Below, piece after piece: positions 1 to 9,790 of a stretch of DNA of 64,000 nucleotides. The notes beneath the pieces were generated by a model that had not been told where the DNA came from, did no database searches, and was given only the letters and a program-made list of their open reading frames with translations. The position numbers and the translations under genes are program-made. Position 1 is the stretch's first letter; each line of letters opens with the position of its first letter. Source of the stretch: Desmodesmus armatus (lineage: Eukaryota > Chlorophyta > Chlorophyceae > Sphaeropleales > Scenedesmaceae); assembly GCA_007449985.2 (NCBI GenBank), contig VIIQ02000005.1:992001-1056000 (forward strand), read 5' to 3'.

Positions 1-3000
1 CATATTCCATCGTCTGAGAGCGTGGGTGGGTGTGAAGCTGGGAGCTGCAGTGCTGTTGAGGCACCTACCTTGGCATGTGCCACTGACAACACCCCATTGG
101 CCATTGCTGCATGTGGTGTTGACTGTTCCACTGAAGCCAGCAGCACATGTGGCACGGCAAACAGCCCCGGTTGTCACATTGTTGCACCCGCTGCTGGGCC
201 AGGTGGCATTGGGAGCTATAGGCAGGGATGCGCTGCCGCAGACTGCACCTGCAGAGAGAGCAAACCCATGCCGCATGTGTACATGCATGTCACATGCATG
301 CTCGGGCAGGGGTCAATGGAGTGCGTATAAACATGCTATTTGCCCTGTGCATACTGCAAGCCAACTGTATGACTGCTTTGACATCCATGGGTAGATGGGC
401 AAAGTCAGTTGGCAGGGCGAATGCAACATAGGCAATTGCTGGAGCACAAAAGGTGCATCTGTGCCACAGATGCAGTGCACCTAGCATTGCCGGCCACATC
501 CATGCTTCAGGCGCTGACAACCTGCACCCCCAGCTATAGCTCTGCATGACTGCGAAGGAGCTGGCAGTCATGACCTCAGCAACACTCTGCAGTGCCATTG
601 AAAAAATTAGACAAGGCTGACCAGCCCTAGGTAGGGCAAAGCACCAAGTGTCACCTTGTGGGCACGTGCCAGTGACACTGACAGCGCTCCAGTTGCCATT
701 ACTGCATGTAGTAGTGGCTGCCACAACAACCCCTGTAGTGCAGGTGGCTTGGCACACAGCTCCGGTCGCCACATTGTTGCACCCGCTGCTGGGCCAGGCG
801 GCATTAGCGGGAGCGGGAGGCAGGGATGCTTGCGGGCATGCTGCAGCAATATCAAACATGAGACAGAAAACAGAAAAGCGTCAAACAGCATGATACATAG
901 TGTCAAATCTTGCTGAGTATGTGTACAGCTGTACCGTGCATGTGTGTAGCTGTACCGTGCATCTTGCTGCCAAGGCACAAGCAGCGCTCACATATCAATG
1001 ACCATTGAGCTTGCCAGCCAGCTGAAGGCAATGTTTGAGCGAGACACAAGTGTGCTTACTCAAAGAAAGCAACAACAGTTCATAGCTACAGGCAGGTACA
1101 GTGTAGTTATTGTTGTTGTTGTTGTAAGTGTACTGACATGCTCAGCACATTCAGACACAACACCTCCTGCAACCCTGTGCAACTGGCAGCTGTGACTGTA
1201 GTACGTGCACTAGGCAACAATGTATGCATACTTGCACAAAGGTCTCCATGTGCATGTGCAACTCAACTCACTTGCTCGAGGCGTGCAAGTACCAGTGCGT
1301 TGTTGCCATGTGCCCTGGGCATGGCGTAAAACTGCTTGGGAGGTTGCCTTGTGAGCAGAAGGTTTGGGTTTCGATTCCCACCCGCAGCAAGGTCTCTCTT
1401 TGGGGCATTGGCAACAATGTCCGTCTTACTGAGTGGCCTGTGTCCCTTGTGGGGCCTCAGTGAGGGGTAGAGGATTTGGGCACTTTGCCTCTACCAAGTG
1501 TCACCCCGTGTGATAATAATGCTTGGAGTGTGTGTCAGGAGGGGTAGACCCCGCCGTCCTTACAGGGCGTGAAGCCAATGGGAGGTAATCCTATGGCGTT
1601 ACTGGGTTAGGAGGGGGCCCTGAAGCATTATTATTATTATTATTATGTGCCATTTGAGCACACGATAGGAGAAGCTCCAGCACCGATGCCACAGCACATC
1701 AGGGTGCCAGCTGTGTCCACCCGCACACAGCCTTGCACATCCAGCGGGGCAGGCGCATTGCCACACAGAGCTGCACAACAGACATCCACGCAGGCAGCAG
1801 GGAGGCAGGCATAACATTCTTGGCAACATCCAAACAGGGCAAGTTGGCGGGCTGGCAGGCCTATCAACAATACCGCGTGAGGCATGCTGTCCAGAAATGC
1901 TTGTGAACTTTTTCACTGGCCATATCGTTGCCAAAAGTGGATTTGAAAGGATGCGATAGTGGCCAAAGACATCACAGTCAAGTGCATTACAGCACAGGGC
2001 ATCACTTTTATGGCAGTGCAAGGCGGTGCAGTACAGGGCAGTACAGTACAGTACAGGGCAGTACAGTACATAGTAGAATTGGGAAAACAGAGTTCTTCCT
2101 TGACAGGTCGTCCTGCAGTAAGCAACTGCAATGCCGATGCATGTTGTGCCCATGCAGCATCGTGTACAGTTGTGGCCTGCTGGGCCAAGGCATGATCCGG
2201 CAGGATCAGCTGGTGGACAGCTGGCAACAGCTGCTTCAGCACTCCTGAAAGTGCCACTCCAGTGGCACACTAACGAGCGCACCTGGTCCCTCCCACTGCG
2301 GTGACAGTCTGACTAGATTCTGACCCAGTGAGCTGCTCCATGGCTCAACGCCCTGTGTCCCTTGGGGCGGCTTCACACCGTAACAGTTTGCGGCAGCCCG
2401 GCCGTTGAGTGCAGAGAGTTCGTAAAGCTTTCTGCCAGCCTCGCTGCAACCAGCAACACCAAATTCTTGCATGGGGTATGCAAGCAAGTTTTTGCCATCT
2501 GGCGCAAGTGTTGAGGTCCACCCAAATCTGCACCACTGTGCATTTGACTGCTGCGCAAGCTGCATCTGCTGATAGGAAGCCAGTTGTCCGCCATACAGCG
2601 CACATGCAGCTGCTGCCTCAGCCGCAGAGCGGTAAGGGCTGCTGGTGGGGATAGACGCAGAGGTCTTGGTCACAAGGTACACCTGCGGCTTGCCCACGAG
2701 ACCTGCAGGCAACAACAGCAGCATTGACCGATCATATCAGCAGTCGCGGCTTTCTGACCGCCTTGATTGACTGCATCCAGCCTCTGTACCAGTTGCTAAC
2801 AATGATGGCATGTACAATTCTTGCAACGGGGTGCAAGCAAAACAAGCCAAGCAGCGCAAACACACCAAATGAAGCGAATGGAACAGCACGCTACAGTTCG
2901 GCTCCACTCACGTGCGCATCTCAGCCTTCGTGCATCCCAGTACCAACCAGCATTGCATCCACAAGCGTAGTCTCCATTGCTTCCCATTGCTGTGCAGTTC

Positions 3001-6000
3001 TTGTTGGAGAAGGGGTCAGCAGAGCACGGGTTGGGGTCACAGGCAGCTGCACAAACGAACAAAACAGACACATGCAGGGTTTGGGTCAGTGGCTGGGACG
3101 CTGTCCCCTAACACTGTACTGTACTGTACTGCACTGAAATCTGGTCACAGTCAAAAGCAACCTCCTATCACCCAGAAAGTAAACTCAGTCCTATAGTAAC
3201 ACCCTGCCTCCACACAACTCTGCGGGCAGCTGTATGGTTCACCAAACTTAAAGCACACACTGTGGCAGGCGGGTTCAAGATACCTGGTCAACACACACTC
3301 TGACTTTGCGCCATGTCAGCATGGCGTCATGGTGAACACGAGATGCACCAATATGGACGACATACAAAATGTTTGCAGGTGTTTCATGTCTTGGCTCACT
3401 GGAACTAGTACAGTCTGTCTGCGCAAGAGGGAAGCTGGCTGCACACTGTGCAGATTACCTTTGCATGCACCCACGACTGTCGACCAGGTGCCGTCAGCAC
3501 CACACCTTGCAATGGGGGTGGTCGGGGCAGCAGAGGTCCCTGCGACACACTGTGCCGCACATGACCGACCAACAAACGTCACACGGGCCCCACTAGCCAT
3601 AACTCTGCCACAGGAAAACTGTGCATTTGGCGGGTTTGGTGGGTTGCCCGTGCAGACTGCAAACAGCACAACAGGTGCCAGCCAGTGAGGTGCAATGATG
3701 GGCGGCCACAGCAGCAGTAGGCCGTGAAAATGATGATGCTGGATGCTGAGCTGTGCTGCATACTTCACAACCAGCCACTGGCTCAGGACAGTGGACAGAA
3801 ACTGTTCAAAGTTGTATCAGTCATGGTGTCAATACTGCGCATGGCAGACTACGATTATGCACCATCGCCAGCAGCAATAATGAGTTGTCAAGGCCACACC
3901 TGCAGGCGAGCACCTCCCTTCCGGCACACTCCAGACTCCGGTGGGGAGGCAAGTTGCTGTCACTGGGCGGGTTGCTTGGAACCCGACTTGGCATGATGCT
4001 GTGCAAGTGCCACCAGTGCTTGTTGTAGGAGGGCAGGCGAACATACTGTTGGGGGGTGAAGGGGGACTGCCGACGCACTCTGCAGGGCACATGAAACAAT
4101 GCACACAAAGTTCGCTCTCCGTCTTCCAAAAGATTATAATTGCACGCTTTGCGCTAGCCAGACAACACAAGCTCTCCAGCATGCACAGCTGAATGACATT
4201 CTTGGCCCTCAACTTGATTATGTCAGTTGACAACACCATTGACAGTATCTGCGCTTGCAACAACTCACGTGTAGTGCATGGCTGGTTGATGGTCACACCC
4301 CAGTTGGGCGGGGCTCCATTGGAACCTTGTAGGCACGTAGCAAATATGTCGCCTGAGCCTGAACCAGTCGTACATGCTGCCCGGCAGCTCCCACCAACAG
4401 CCGTGACGGGTGGGCAGGGGAATTGAGCATTTGCAGGCGGTGGAGGACTGCCAAGGCAGCCTCTGTTGCAAGTACCCTGAGGTGCACTCCATCCACTGCC
4501 ATAGCAAACTGACGAGGGTTGGTTTGGTGCACTGGGGGTGAAACCCATAGTTGCATTAACAATGCACCTGGCGATGCACGTTCGGCCTTGCAACCATGGA
4601 AAGCCGCAAGGAAACACCCCATTTTCTATGCTGGGTGTGGGACGACCGCAAATCCTGATGGTCCCAGAGTTAGTCCCGCACGAGTTTTCCACAACTCACG
4701 TGCCTGACGGTGAACATATCGCCTCAAGGCTGCCGGTACCTGTGCCACACGCTCCGTCACAGATTCCCCCCACGGCTGTGAAAGTGCCACAATCTTTGGT
4801 CCACCCTTCAGGAGAACCCACACACCCTGCATAGGAGGGCGGTGGAGGGAAAGCAGCAGTTGCTGAAGCTCAGCAGGAGGCGGTGAAATAAGGTTAAAAG
4901 CTGCTGCACCTATACGTAACGTGCTGTTTAAGTGAGTTTGTGCTGCTCACATACATTGTGGATGCCGTTGAACACAGGTGGCTCTTTCTGAGGAAATGCA
5001 ACGGCAGGGTTGTCAGGAGTGTGTCGGCATACCTATAATACATGCCCCAACTGGGGTGTCCCAGGACTGGTTGCCAAGGCACCTGGCGGTCACAGGGCCC
5101 TGTGTGCCCACGCCGCACTGCGCAGTGCAAACCTCATCAACTGCGGTGTTTTGACAAGCCCACGTTGCATATGGCTGAGCAGCAGGCTGGCCAGAGCAGG
5201 TTGCTGCACAAGGTGGACAGCACAACAAGGGAGGGGAGCAGGAGAGGGTAAATCAGTATTGATTTGACTGCTCTTCCATTGGCCAAGAGGCTCCCGTCAG
5301 CCACAGCATGCAGATCTCGATCCTCAAGCATCTGCCGCTAAATGCAGTACAACTTTGCACTGGTGATGCGCAGCAAACACATGACAACATGTGTTCAGCA
5401 ACCAAGTCAGCCTCCACAAAGACTGTTTGAGAAGGTTGCTTACGTGCATCACGAACACAAGACCCTTGGACACTTCCCCAACCATTGACTGTGCAAACCA
5501 CTGAAGGTGCCCCCGTGGCGCCAGGAATGTATCCAGCTGCACAGGTGGCTGTGCAGCTACCACCATGGCTTGTACCATCACAGCGATCGACGTCCCAGCC
5601 AACACCATTGACGACTGGCAGGAGGGTGCTGCTGCAGCCTGCACGCAGGGCACAATTGGGCACAAGGTGGGGGCGTTAGTTGTTGCTTCTGGCATGCGCA
5701 TTGCTTCACTGTTGGCCCAGTTCATTATGTCATGTTCCGGCACATGCTGGTAATCACTTCCTGTGACAAACTGTATGGATGGTGCTGCAAGCGTGCAGCA
5801 ACAACACCTGACTCAGGTCAGGAGGTCGGACCTCCCATGCGTGAAGCTGCAATGGTGCATTGACCATGGGCTGCTGAAGGGGTTGGGCCTGACAACTCAC
5901 CAAGCTGGCAGGCAAATGGTCTGGTTGTGTCGCACCCAACATCTGAGGCAGCGGTGCATGCATGAACAAACACACATTGTCAGTGTCTTTGCAAGCACGC

Positions 6001-9000
6001 ACTGAGTCAGTACTGCATTCAAGATGAGTTGAGGCAAGAGCATGTGATGGCCACTGTACTACCGTACGGTACGCATGCTCTGCATAGCGGGGTATGAGGC
6101 TCACCGTTCCAGCCAGCAGCACTTGCACCCTGTTCCACACAAATTCCCTCCAGACCAGCGGTATTGTCAGGTTGGCTAGGAGCCCACCAATCATCACTGG
6201 GGGTCCTGCCAGTGCTGAGCCAACGGAAGTCAGCCTTGTTGGCTGTCGGCAGGCGGTCCGCGGACTGCAGACCGATCCATGTACCTGCACTGATGCTCTG
6301 CTGCTCCGCTATGATCACACCCAGCTCAGCTGTTGTTGCCAATGTCAACAGCTGCAGGGGCACAAACAAGGGCATGGGACCTCAGCAAGCCCTCCTCAGC
6401 CGCTGACGCGGGAACCGCCCAGGGCGATTGGATAAAGTAGCGTGCGATGTTGCAGGAAACAATGATTGAAAGAAGTGTTGACGTTGCACTGCACTTTGTA
6501 TCAGTCTGATAGATTGCAAACAGTAGGCTCCTCACCTCGCCGCCTCGTTGCCGGCATGCAGTCCGCGCCTGGGCCTGCGTCATCCACTGAATGTTGTACG
6601 AAAGCTTCTTGTCACCAACTTGTATGTGTTTGGCTGCAAACAACACAGGCCAGAACAGGGATCGTCAGTTGTAGAGCAACACGCCAAGCGTGGGTCAAGC
6701 ACGCGGGCATGCACTGACTGCGCAGTCAGTGACGGCCCAAGTGTGACACCCGGGCGATGCACTACCACTGCACAACATTATGAGTGTACTGCAAAGGTGT
6801 GGCTCAAGCGTCTGCCCCCCCCCCCCGCCAAAAAAGCAGGAGGGCGCCCCAACATGGAGTCTGGGCTTGTCACTGTGGGAAGCACACCCCGATGCTGACA
6901 GTGGCTCCTGCGTACTCACCACAGCCTCCTTCATACTCTAGCACACCATCCGGCCGGCACCTGACAGTAGCACTTCCCAAGTAGCCGCTGCGGCAAGGTG
7001 CCGTGATAGACGTGTTGAAGCGGATCTTTGTAGTATTAAGCGACAGATACTTGGTCTGAAGTACACCGTCACATCCAGCTGCAGTGCACATCACACAGCA
7101 GTCAGTCAGACAGTGCTTTGGATGTGCTTGCTCCTGTGCATATCACATGTGGGGGTGTGGGATTGACACCAGGATGCATGCGCATGTATGCAGCGCTGCT
7201 GCTAGCTTCAGGGTGCCCAGACTTTGCCACTGCAGCGGTTGAGGCGCACCTGTAATAACCTGTACTTCGCATGCAAACGGCAGCCGCCAGCTGCATGGAT
7301 TTGACACAAAGCGGCCTCCTCCGATCCCAGGCTCAAACCATGCAGAAGCACACACGCTTGGCTCAAGATAGTTGTTGCTGGGCGCTCCATTTGCCCAGCC
7401 ATTGTAGTCGGGTGTGGCGCCCGTGCTGACCCAGATCCAGTCCTGCCGGTTGGCACTGAACTGGGGCGCCCGTGTGCGCAAGCCCACCCATGTGTGCTGG
7501 TTGATGCCAGCAAACGCACGGTAGTACCTTTCATGCTCCGCAACGCTCCTGATTGACACCAGGTCACCATTGATTGAGTTGCAAACAGATTGAGCATCCG
7601 TGAAGTTGCGTTTTTGTGTATACATGTGCCACGTCTTCTGACCTGGGAAAGTAAGCGACCTCACTGCAAGCAAACAGCAGAGCACGGGTGTGAAGCGTCA
7701 GTCTCAGCCACGGCCAGCTAGCTGCAGTCTTGTCAATAGGAAGGTGATCAGTGCCAGCAATGCGTAGATGTCATCTGCCTGGCAGTGTTGCGCCTGCAAG
7801 CACAGTAGCCTTTGCGTGTTTCAAATGGAACACGCTTACAAGAGCATGCTCACCTCCTGATGCCGGCCAGCACTGCTGGTCCTGCAGAGGGGTGATCTGA
7901 GGGGTCCCTGAACTCCAGATGAGCTCACAGTTGCGCCCTGTCACAAGCAGGCTGCCATCATCCTGTGGCACAAAAACAGAACAACGAAGGTTTGGGCTGT
8001 AGCAAACAGCCGCTGTCAGGTGGGCCAGCACAGATGACAACGTGTGGAGCTCCTTTGTGCAATTGGCGGCGCCAAAAGCACTCAAGTTGTCAGCAGGATG
8101 AAGCATGCAAGGCACACCCGCACCCAAACACCTGACAGCCCCACCTGTATGAACAGCCTCCAGGCGTTGCTGAAGCTCACAGACCAGAAGATTGTTTTTG
8201 GGTTAGTCTCTTCAAAACCAACAAGACCTTCTTCTGTCAGGCAGAGCCCAACTGCAGCAGTACGGTCAGCTCTGCTGGTGTTTGTCGCCCAGTAGGGGGC
8301 ATACTCGCCTCTTGGAGACAGTTGGTCCTGTAGCTGGATGTCACCGTCTGCATACACATGGTGGAAAGTGTACAAGAAAAGCAGCAGCAAGTCATCGTCA
8401 GGTGTAGCACTTTGAACGTATGGTCACGGCGTATGCTGCAAGCAGCGGCTTGTTGTTCCTGGCCCGAGTTATAGCTGAGCCTGCTGTGCAGTATGATGAC
8501 ATCTGACAGCAGTGCCTATTTCCTTGATGACCACAGATCCACATCCGTCCACATCCCTCCCAAAGTGTCTCCTGAGAGGTGCATGTGGTGCATCATGTGC
8601 ATGATGCTGCTGATCCCCACCCAGGTGGGCCCACCAACGCACCTGGCTTGACGCACAGCCAGAACCTCTTCTCGGGAGCCGCAAGGCAGGCCTCTGGACC
8701 CCTTGCCACCAGGCATTGGTTCACATCCAGCTTGTTGTTGACAGGCCAGCTTACCCCATCACCCAATGCCTGCGCAGAGATCCCCTCTCCAACTGTGGCG
8801 GAGTAGGGCAATGGGTGCCGAGCTGCGTCGTGGCTGTCCTGAACATCCACTGACGGGAGGTGTGGCCAACCCTGTGTCGGTTGCAGGGCTGTGCCGTCAG
8901 GTGCAGCCGGAGCCAGTGACGACAGCCCTGTTGTATAATGGTCTGTCTCCTGCACACTTGAGTGTGCTGGTTGTGCATGTGCCCACTCCATGGGAAGCTG

Positions 9001-9396
9001 TTCAGGCTGTGCAACCTGCTTGACGCTGCTTGTGACGCCCTGCCCCGTCATGGGCGCACCACTGTTGATACTACCGGTGGAGGTGCCAACAGCTGCAGTG
9101 GGAACAGCGACAGAGCTTGTGGACTGCATGGGTGCCTCCAGCACTGCAGCAGTCCATGATGCGTTGCTGCTGCCCGTATCATTGGCCACCTCCCACTCAA
9201 CCACCGTAGTAGGGCTTTGTCCAGTGACTTCGCCTTCACCGTTGCTGTTGTAGGGCATTTCACGTACATGTTGAGCTGCAGCAACGGCTGCATCAGCTTG
9301 ATCAGTTGGCAATACTGGCAAGGCAGGTTGCGCCTGCGCACTGGTTGCCGTTGCAAGGGCCACAAGTAAGGCGCTGACCCATAACTGTAAGCGCAT
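1..9396 (-). CDS. Secreted mosaic lectin gene (bulb-type lectin, C-type lectin, sushi, EGF, Link-like), SINE-interrupted, 3' partial
   Basis: Exons on the minus strand, 5' to 3': 9396-8643, 8347-8145, 7962-7854, 7663-7250, 7078-6920, 6633-6536, 6351-6105, 5942-5901, 5638-5444, 5203-5033, 4826-4700, 4654-4269, 4079-3900, 3656-3459, 3046-2912, 2702-2283, 1770-1645 plus 1307-1272 (split by a SINE), 840-655 and 248-69. The last donor (GTAGGT) shows the gene continues past the left edge. The start ATG at 9396 opens a clear signal peptide (MRLQLWVSALLVALATATSA) and a Ser/Thr/Ala-rich linker of about 190 residues. The domain order matches an extracellular adhesion or recognition protein that binds sugars. 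All module boundaries fall in phase 1 and each module length divides by three. Known: these domain families mediate carbohydrate or protein contacts outside the cell. Inferred: cell-wall, mating or microbe-recognition function. As sequenced, the frame ends at a TAA at the SINE junction after about 1321 residues. No transmembrane segment is seen in the visible part. Confidence 0.8.
1308..1651. repeat. Target-site duplication ATGTGCC flanking the SINE
   Basis: Direct repeats lie at 1308-1314 and 1645-1651. Removing the SINE and one copy restores an uninterrupted minus-strand sushi exon (1770-1645 joined to 1307-1272; 162 nt, phase 1-1). It reads CSNGTW...GTC across the junction, matching the CSNGNW and CSNGQW of the neighbouring modules. 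Confidence 0.8.
1315..1644 (+). mobile_element. tRNA-derived SINE with (ATT)n tail inserted in a lectin exon
   Basis: The 330-bp insert starts in a tRNA-like head, with a weak A-box-like stretch around 1322-1339 and a B-box-like GTTTCGATTCC at 1368-1378. It continues through an unrelated GC-rich body and ends in an ATT microsatellite at about 1627-1644. It is flanked by a 7-bp direct repeat ATGTGCC at 1308-1314 and 1645-1651. This is the layout of a tRNA-derived SINE mobilised by a LINE reverse transcriptase. Only one copy is present in the window, so family membership rests on structure. Confidence 0.75.
2028..2071. repeat. GTACA/GTACAGGGCA short tandem repeat
   Basis: Degenerate tandem 5- and 10-mers (GTACAGTACAGTACAGGGCA) lie in the intron between the Link-like exon and the SINE-split sushi exon. 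A related TGTACTGTACTG run is at about 3117-3131 in the intron before the Link-like exon. No function seen. Confidence 0.7.
2283..2702 (-). other. Link-like (hyaluronan-binding fold) domain exon
   Basis: A single 420-nt phase 1-1 exon. It reads SAAEAAAACALYGGQLASYQ, QWCRFGW, LLAYPMQEFG and VAGC, then a later ANCYGVKPP. This is the Link order: C....G..LA...Q, a C..GW, YP then C, and a closing C.GV. Link domains are a branch of the C-type lectin fold known mainly from animals. It could instead be a divergent CTLD; no WND is present. About 35 residues after the core are unassigned. Confidence 0.5.
2912..3046 (-). other. EGF-like module exon
   Basis: This 135-nt phase 1-1 exon encodes a six-cysteine EGF-type unit: CDPNPC, a Cys in KNCTAMG, YACGCNAGWYWD and a final Cys before the donor. 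The CxCxxGW core is diagnostic of EGF repeats. It lies between a sushi exon (3656-3459) and the Link-like exon (2702-2283). Confidence 0.6.
4655..4699 (-). other. Very short (45-nt) intron in the lectin gene
   Basis: Minus-strand exon 4826-4700 ends CAC and is followed by GTGAGT. The next usable acceptor CATCAG gives exon 4654-4269. Reading through would meet TGA at once, while removing 45 nt keeps the sushi frame (127 + 386 = 513 nt). Most introns here are over 100 nt, so this one is exceptional. Confidence 0.5.
5901..6633 (-). other. Second C-type lectin domain, spread over three exons including a 42-nt micro-exon
   Basis: Exons 6633-6536, 6351-6105 and 5942-5901 join to ACRQRGGELLTLATTAE, GTWIGLQS, DFRWLSTG and QPDNTAG, then across the last junction WNDVGCDTTRPFACQL. 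The junction codon GAT is made from the G at 6105 and AT at 5942-5941. It restores the classical WND...C....PFAC ending of a CTLD, which shows the 42-nt exon is real. This copy carries a QPD tripeptide and WND, the calcium-site motifs found in galactose-type CTLDs. Total 387 nt, phase 1-1. Confidence 0.75.
7250..7663 (-). other. First C-type lectin domain (CTLD) exon
   Basis: A single 414-nt phase 1-1 exon holds a complete CTLD: a Cys in AQSVCNSINGDLVSI, WVGLR, a QDWIWVSTG strand with the W-x-W-style core, GWANGAPSNN, then C-x-SAWF and the closing NPCSWRLPFAC. The cysteine pairs and the WVGL and PFAC signatures are those of the fold. The loop lacks a plain EPN or QPD tripeptide directly before WND, so calcium-dependent sugar binding is uncertain. 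Confidence 0.75.
7854..8720 (-). other. Bulb-type (B-lectin/mannose-binding) domain of the mosaic lectin
   Basis: The end of exon 1 and exons 2-3 (8347-8145, 7962-7854) encode the repeating beta-prism pattern of bulb lectins: a KRFWLCVK strand, DGDIQLQDQ, a YWATNT strand, then a second unit with GLCLTEEGLVG and IFWS, and a third with DDGSLLVTG and LIWSSGTP. The 'dGxLxl ... W' rhythm occurs three times, as expected for a three-fold domain. Exons 2 and 3 together are 312 nt and are bounded by phase-1 introns. The exact QxDxNxVxY mannose-site residues are not conserved clearly, so sugar specificity cannot be stated. Confidence 0.6.
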
Positions 9397-9790
9397 GTTG
9401 CTGTGCGGACGGCCGAAGCTGTGCTGCTTCCCTTTGCTGGCGGTTTTGACAGCTGTAGCAGGGAGACGAACAATGACTGGCAGCAGCAGCCTTACGCATC
9501 AGCGATCGCTCGGTTTTGATCTTTGCGCGAAGGGGACCACCGGTGTGACCGTCTGACAACTTGGACCAGCCACACATTTGTGTGACGTGGTGAAGGCCGG
9601 TTGAGTGCCAGATACTGTTTCTGGCCGCCATGGCAACAGCAGAAGCCAGACCAGCCCAGGCTGCACGTGATCGTTTCTTAGATTACTTTTACAGATCTTT
9701 GCAGTAGCGAAAGCAGGCCTTGCAGCTGGACAGCACCCGAACGTGCAGTTGTCGCCTGTCTTGCCGGTTTGGTGTCGTGCAGGGGTGAGC
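9397..9790. promoter_or_regulatory. Divergent intergenic promoter region between lectin and haloperoxidase-like genes
   Basis: The 394 bp separate two ATGs pointing away from each other, both opening signal peptides. The stretch must hold both 5' UTRs and core promoters. No TATA box or other defined element could be named with confidence. The arrangement allows co-regulation of the two secreted products, but that is inference. Confidence 0.5.

Larger units (their letters stand above)
69..5638 (-). other. Array of sushi/CCP-like modules in the mosaic lectin
   Basis: Modules with the pattern C...C..G..C...C..G......C...G.W....G.C occur in exons 5638-5444, 5203-5033, 4826-4700 with 4654-4269 (two or three units), 4079-3900, 3656-3459, 1770-1272 (SINE-split), 840-655 and 248-69. 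A canonical one lies earlier at 7078-6920. Most are one exon per module with phase-1 ends. The last two (840-655 and 248-69) are close copies sharing WPSSGCNNV.TGAVC, which indicates recent tandem duplication. They are shorter and more cysteine-poor than animal CCPs, so 'sushi-like' is the safer label. Confidence 0.65.

Noticed and set aside
1322..1390. tRNA-like sequence with a B-box
   Set aside because: It cannot fold into a full tRNA and is continuous with the SINE body and ATT tail between target duplications, so it is the SINE head, not a tRNA gene.
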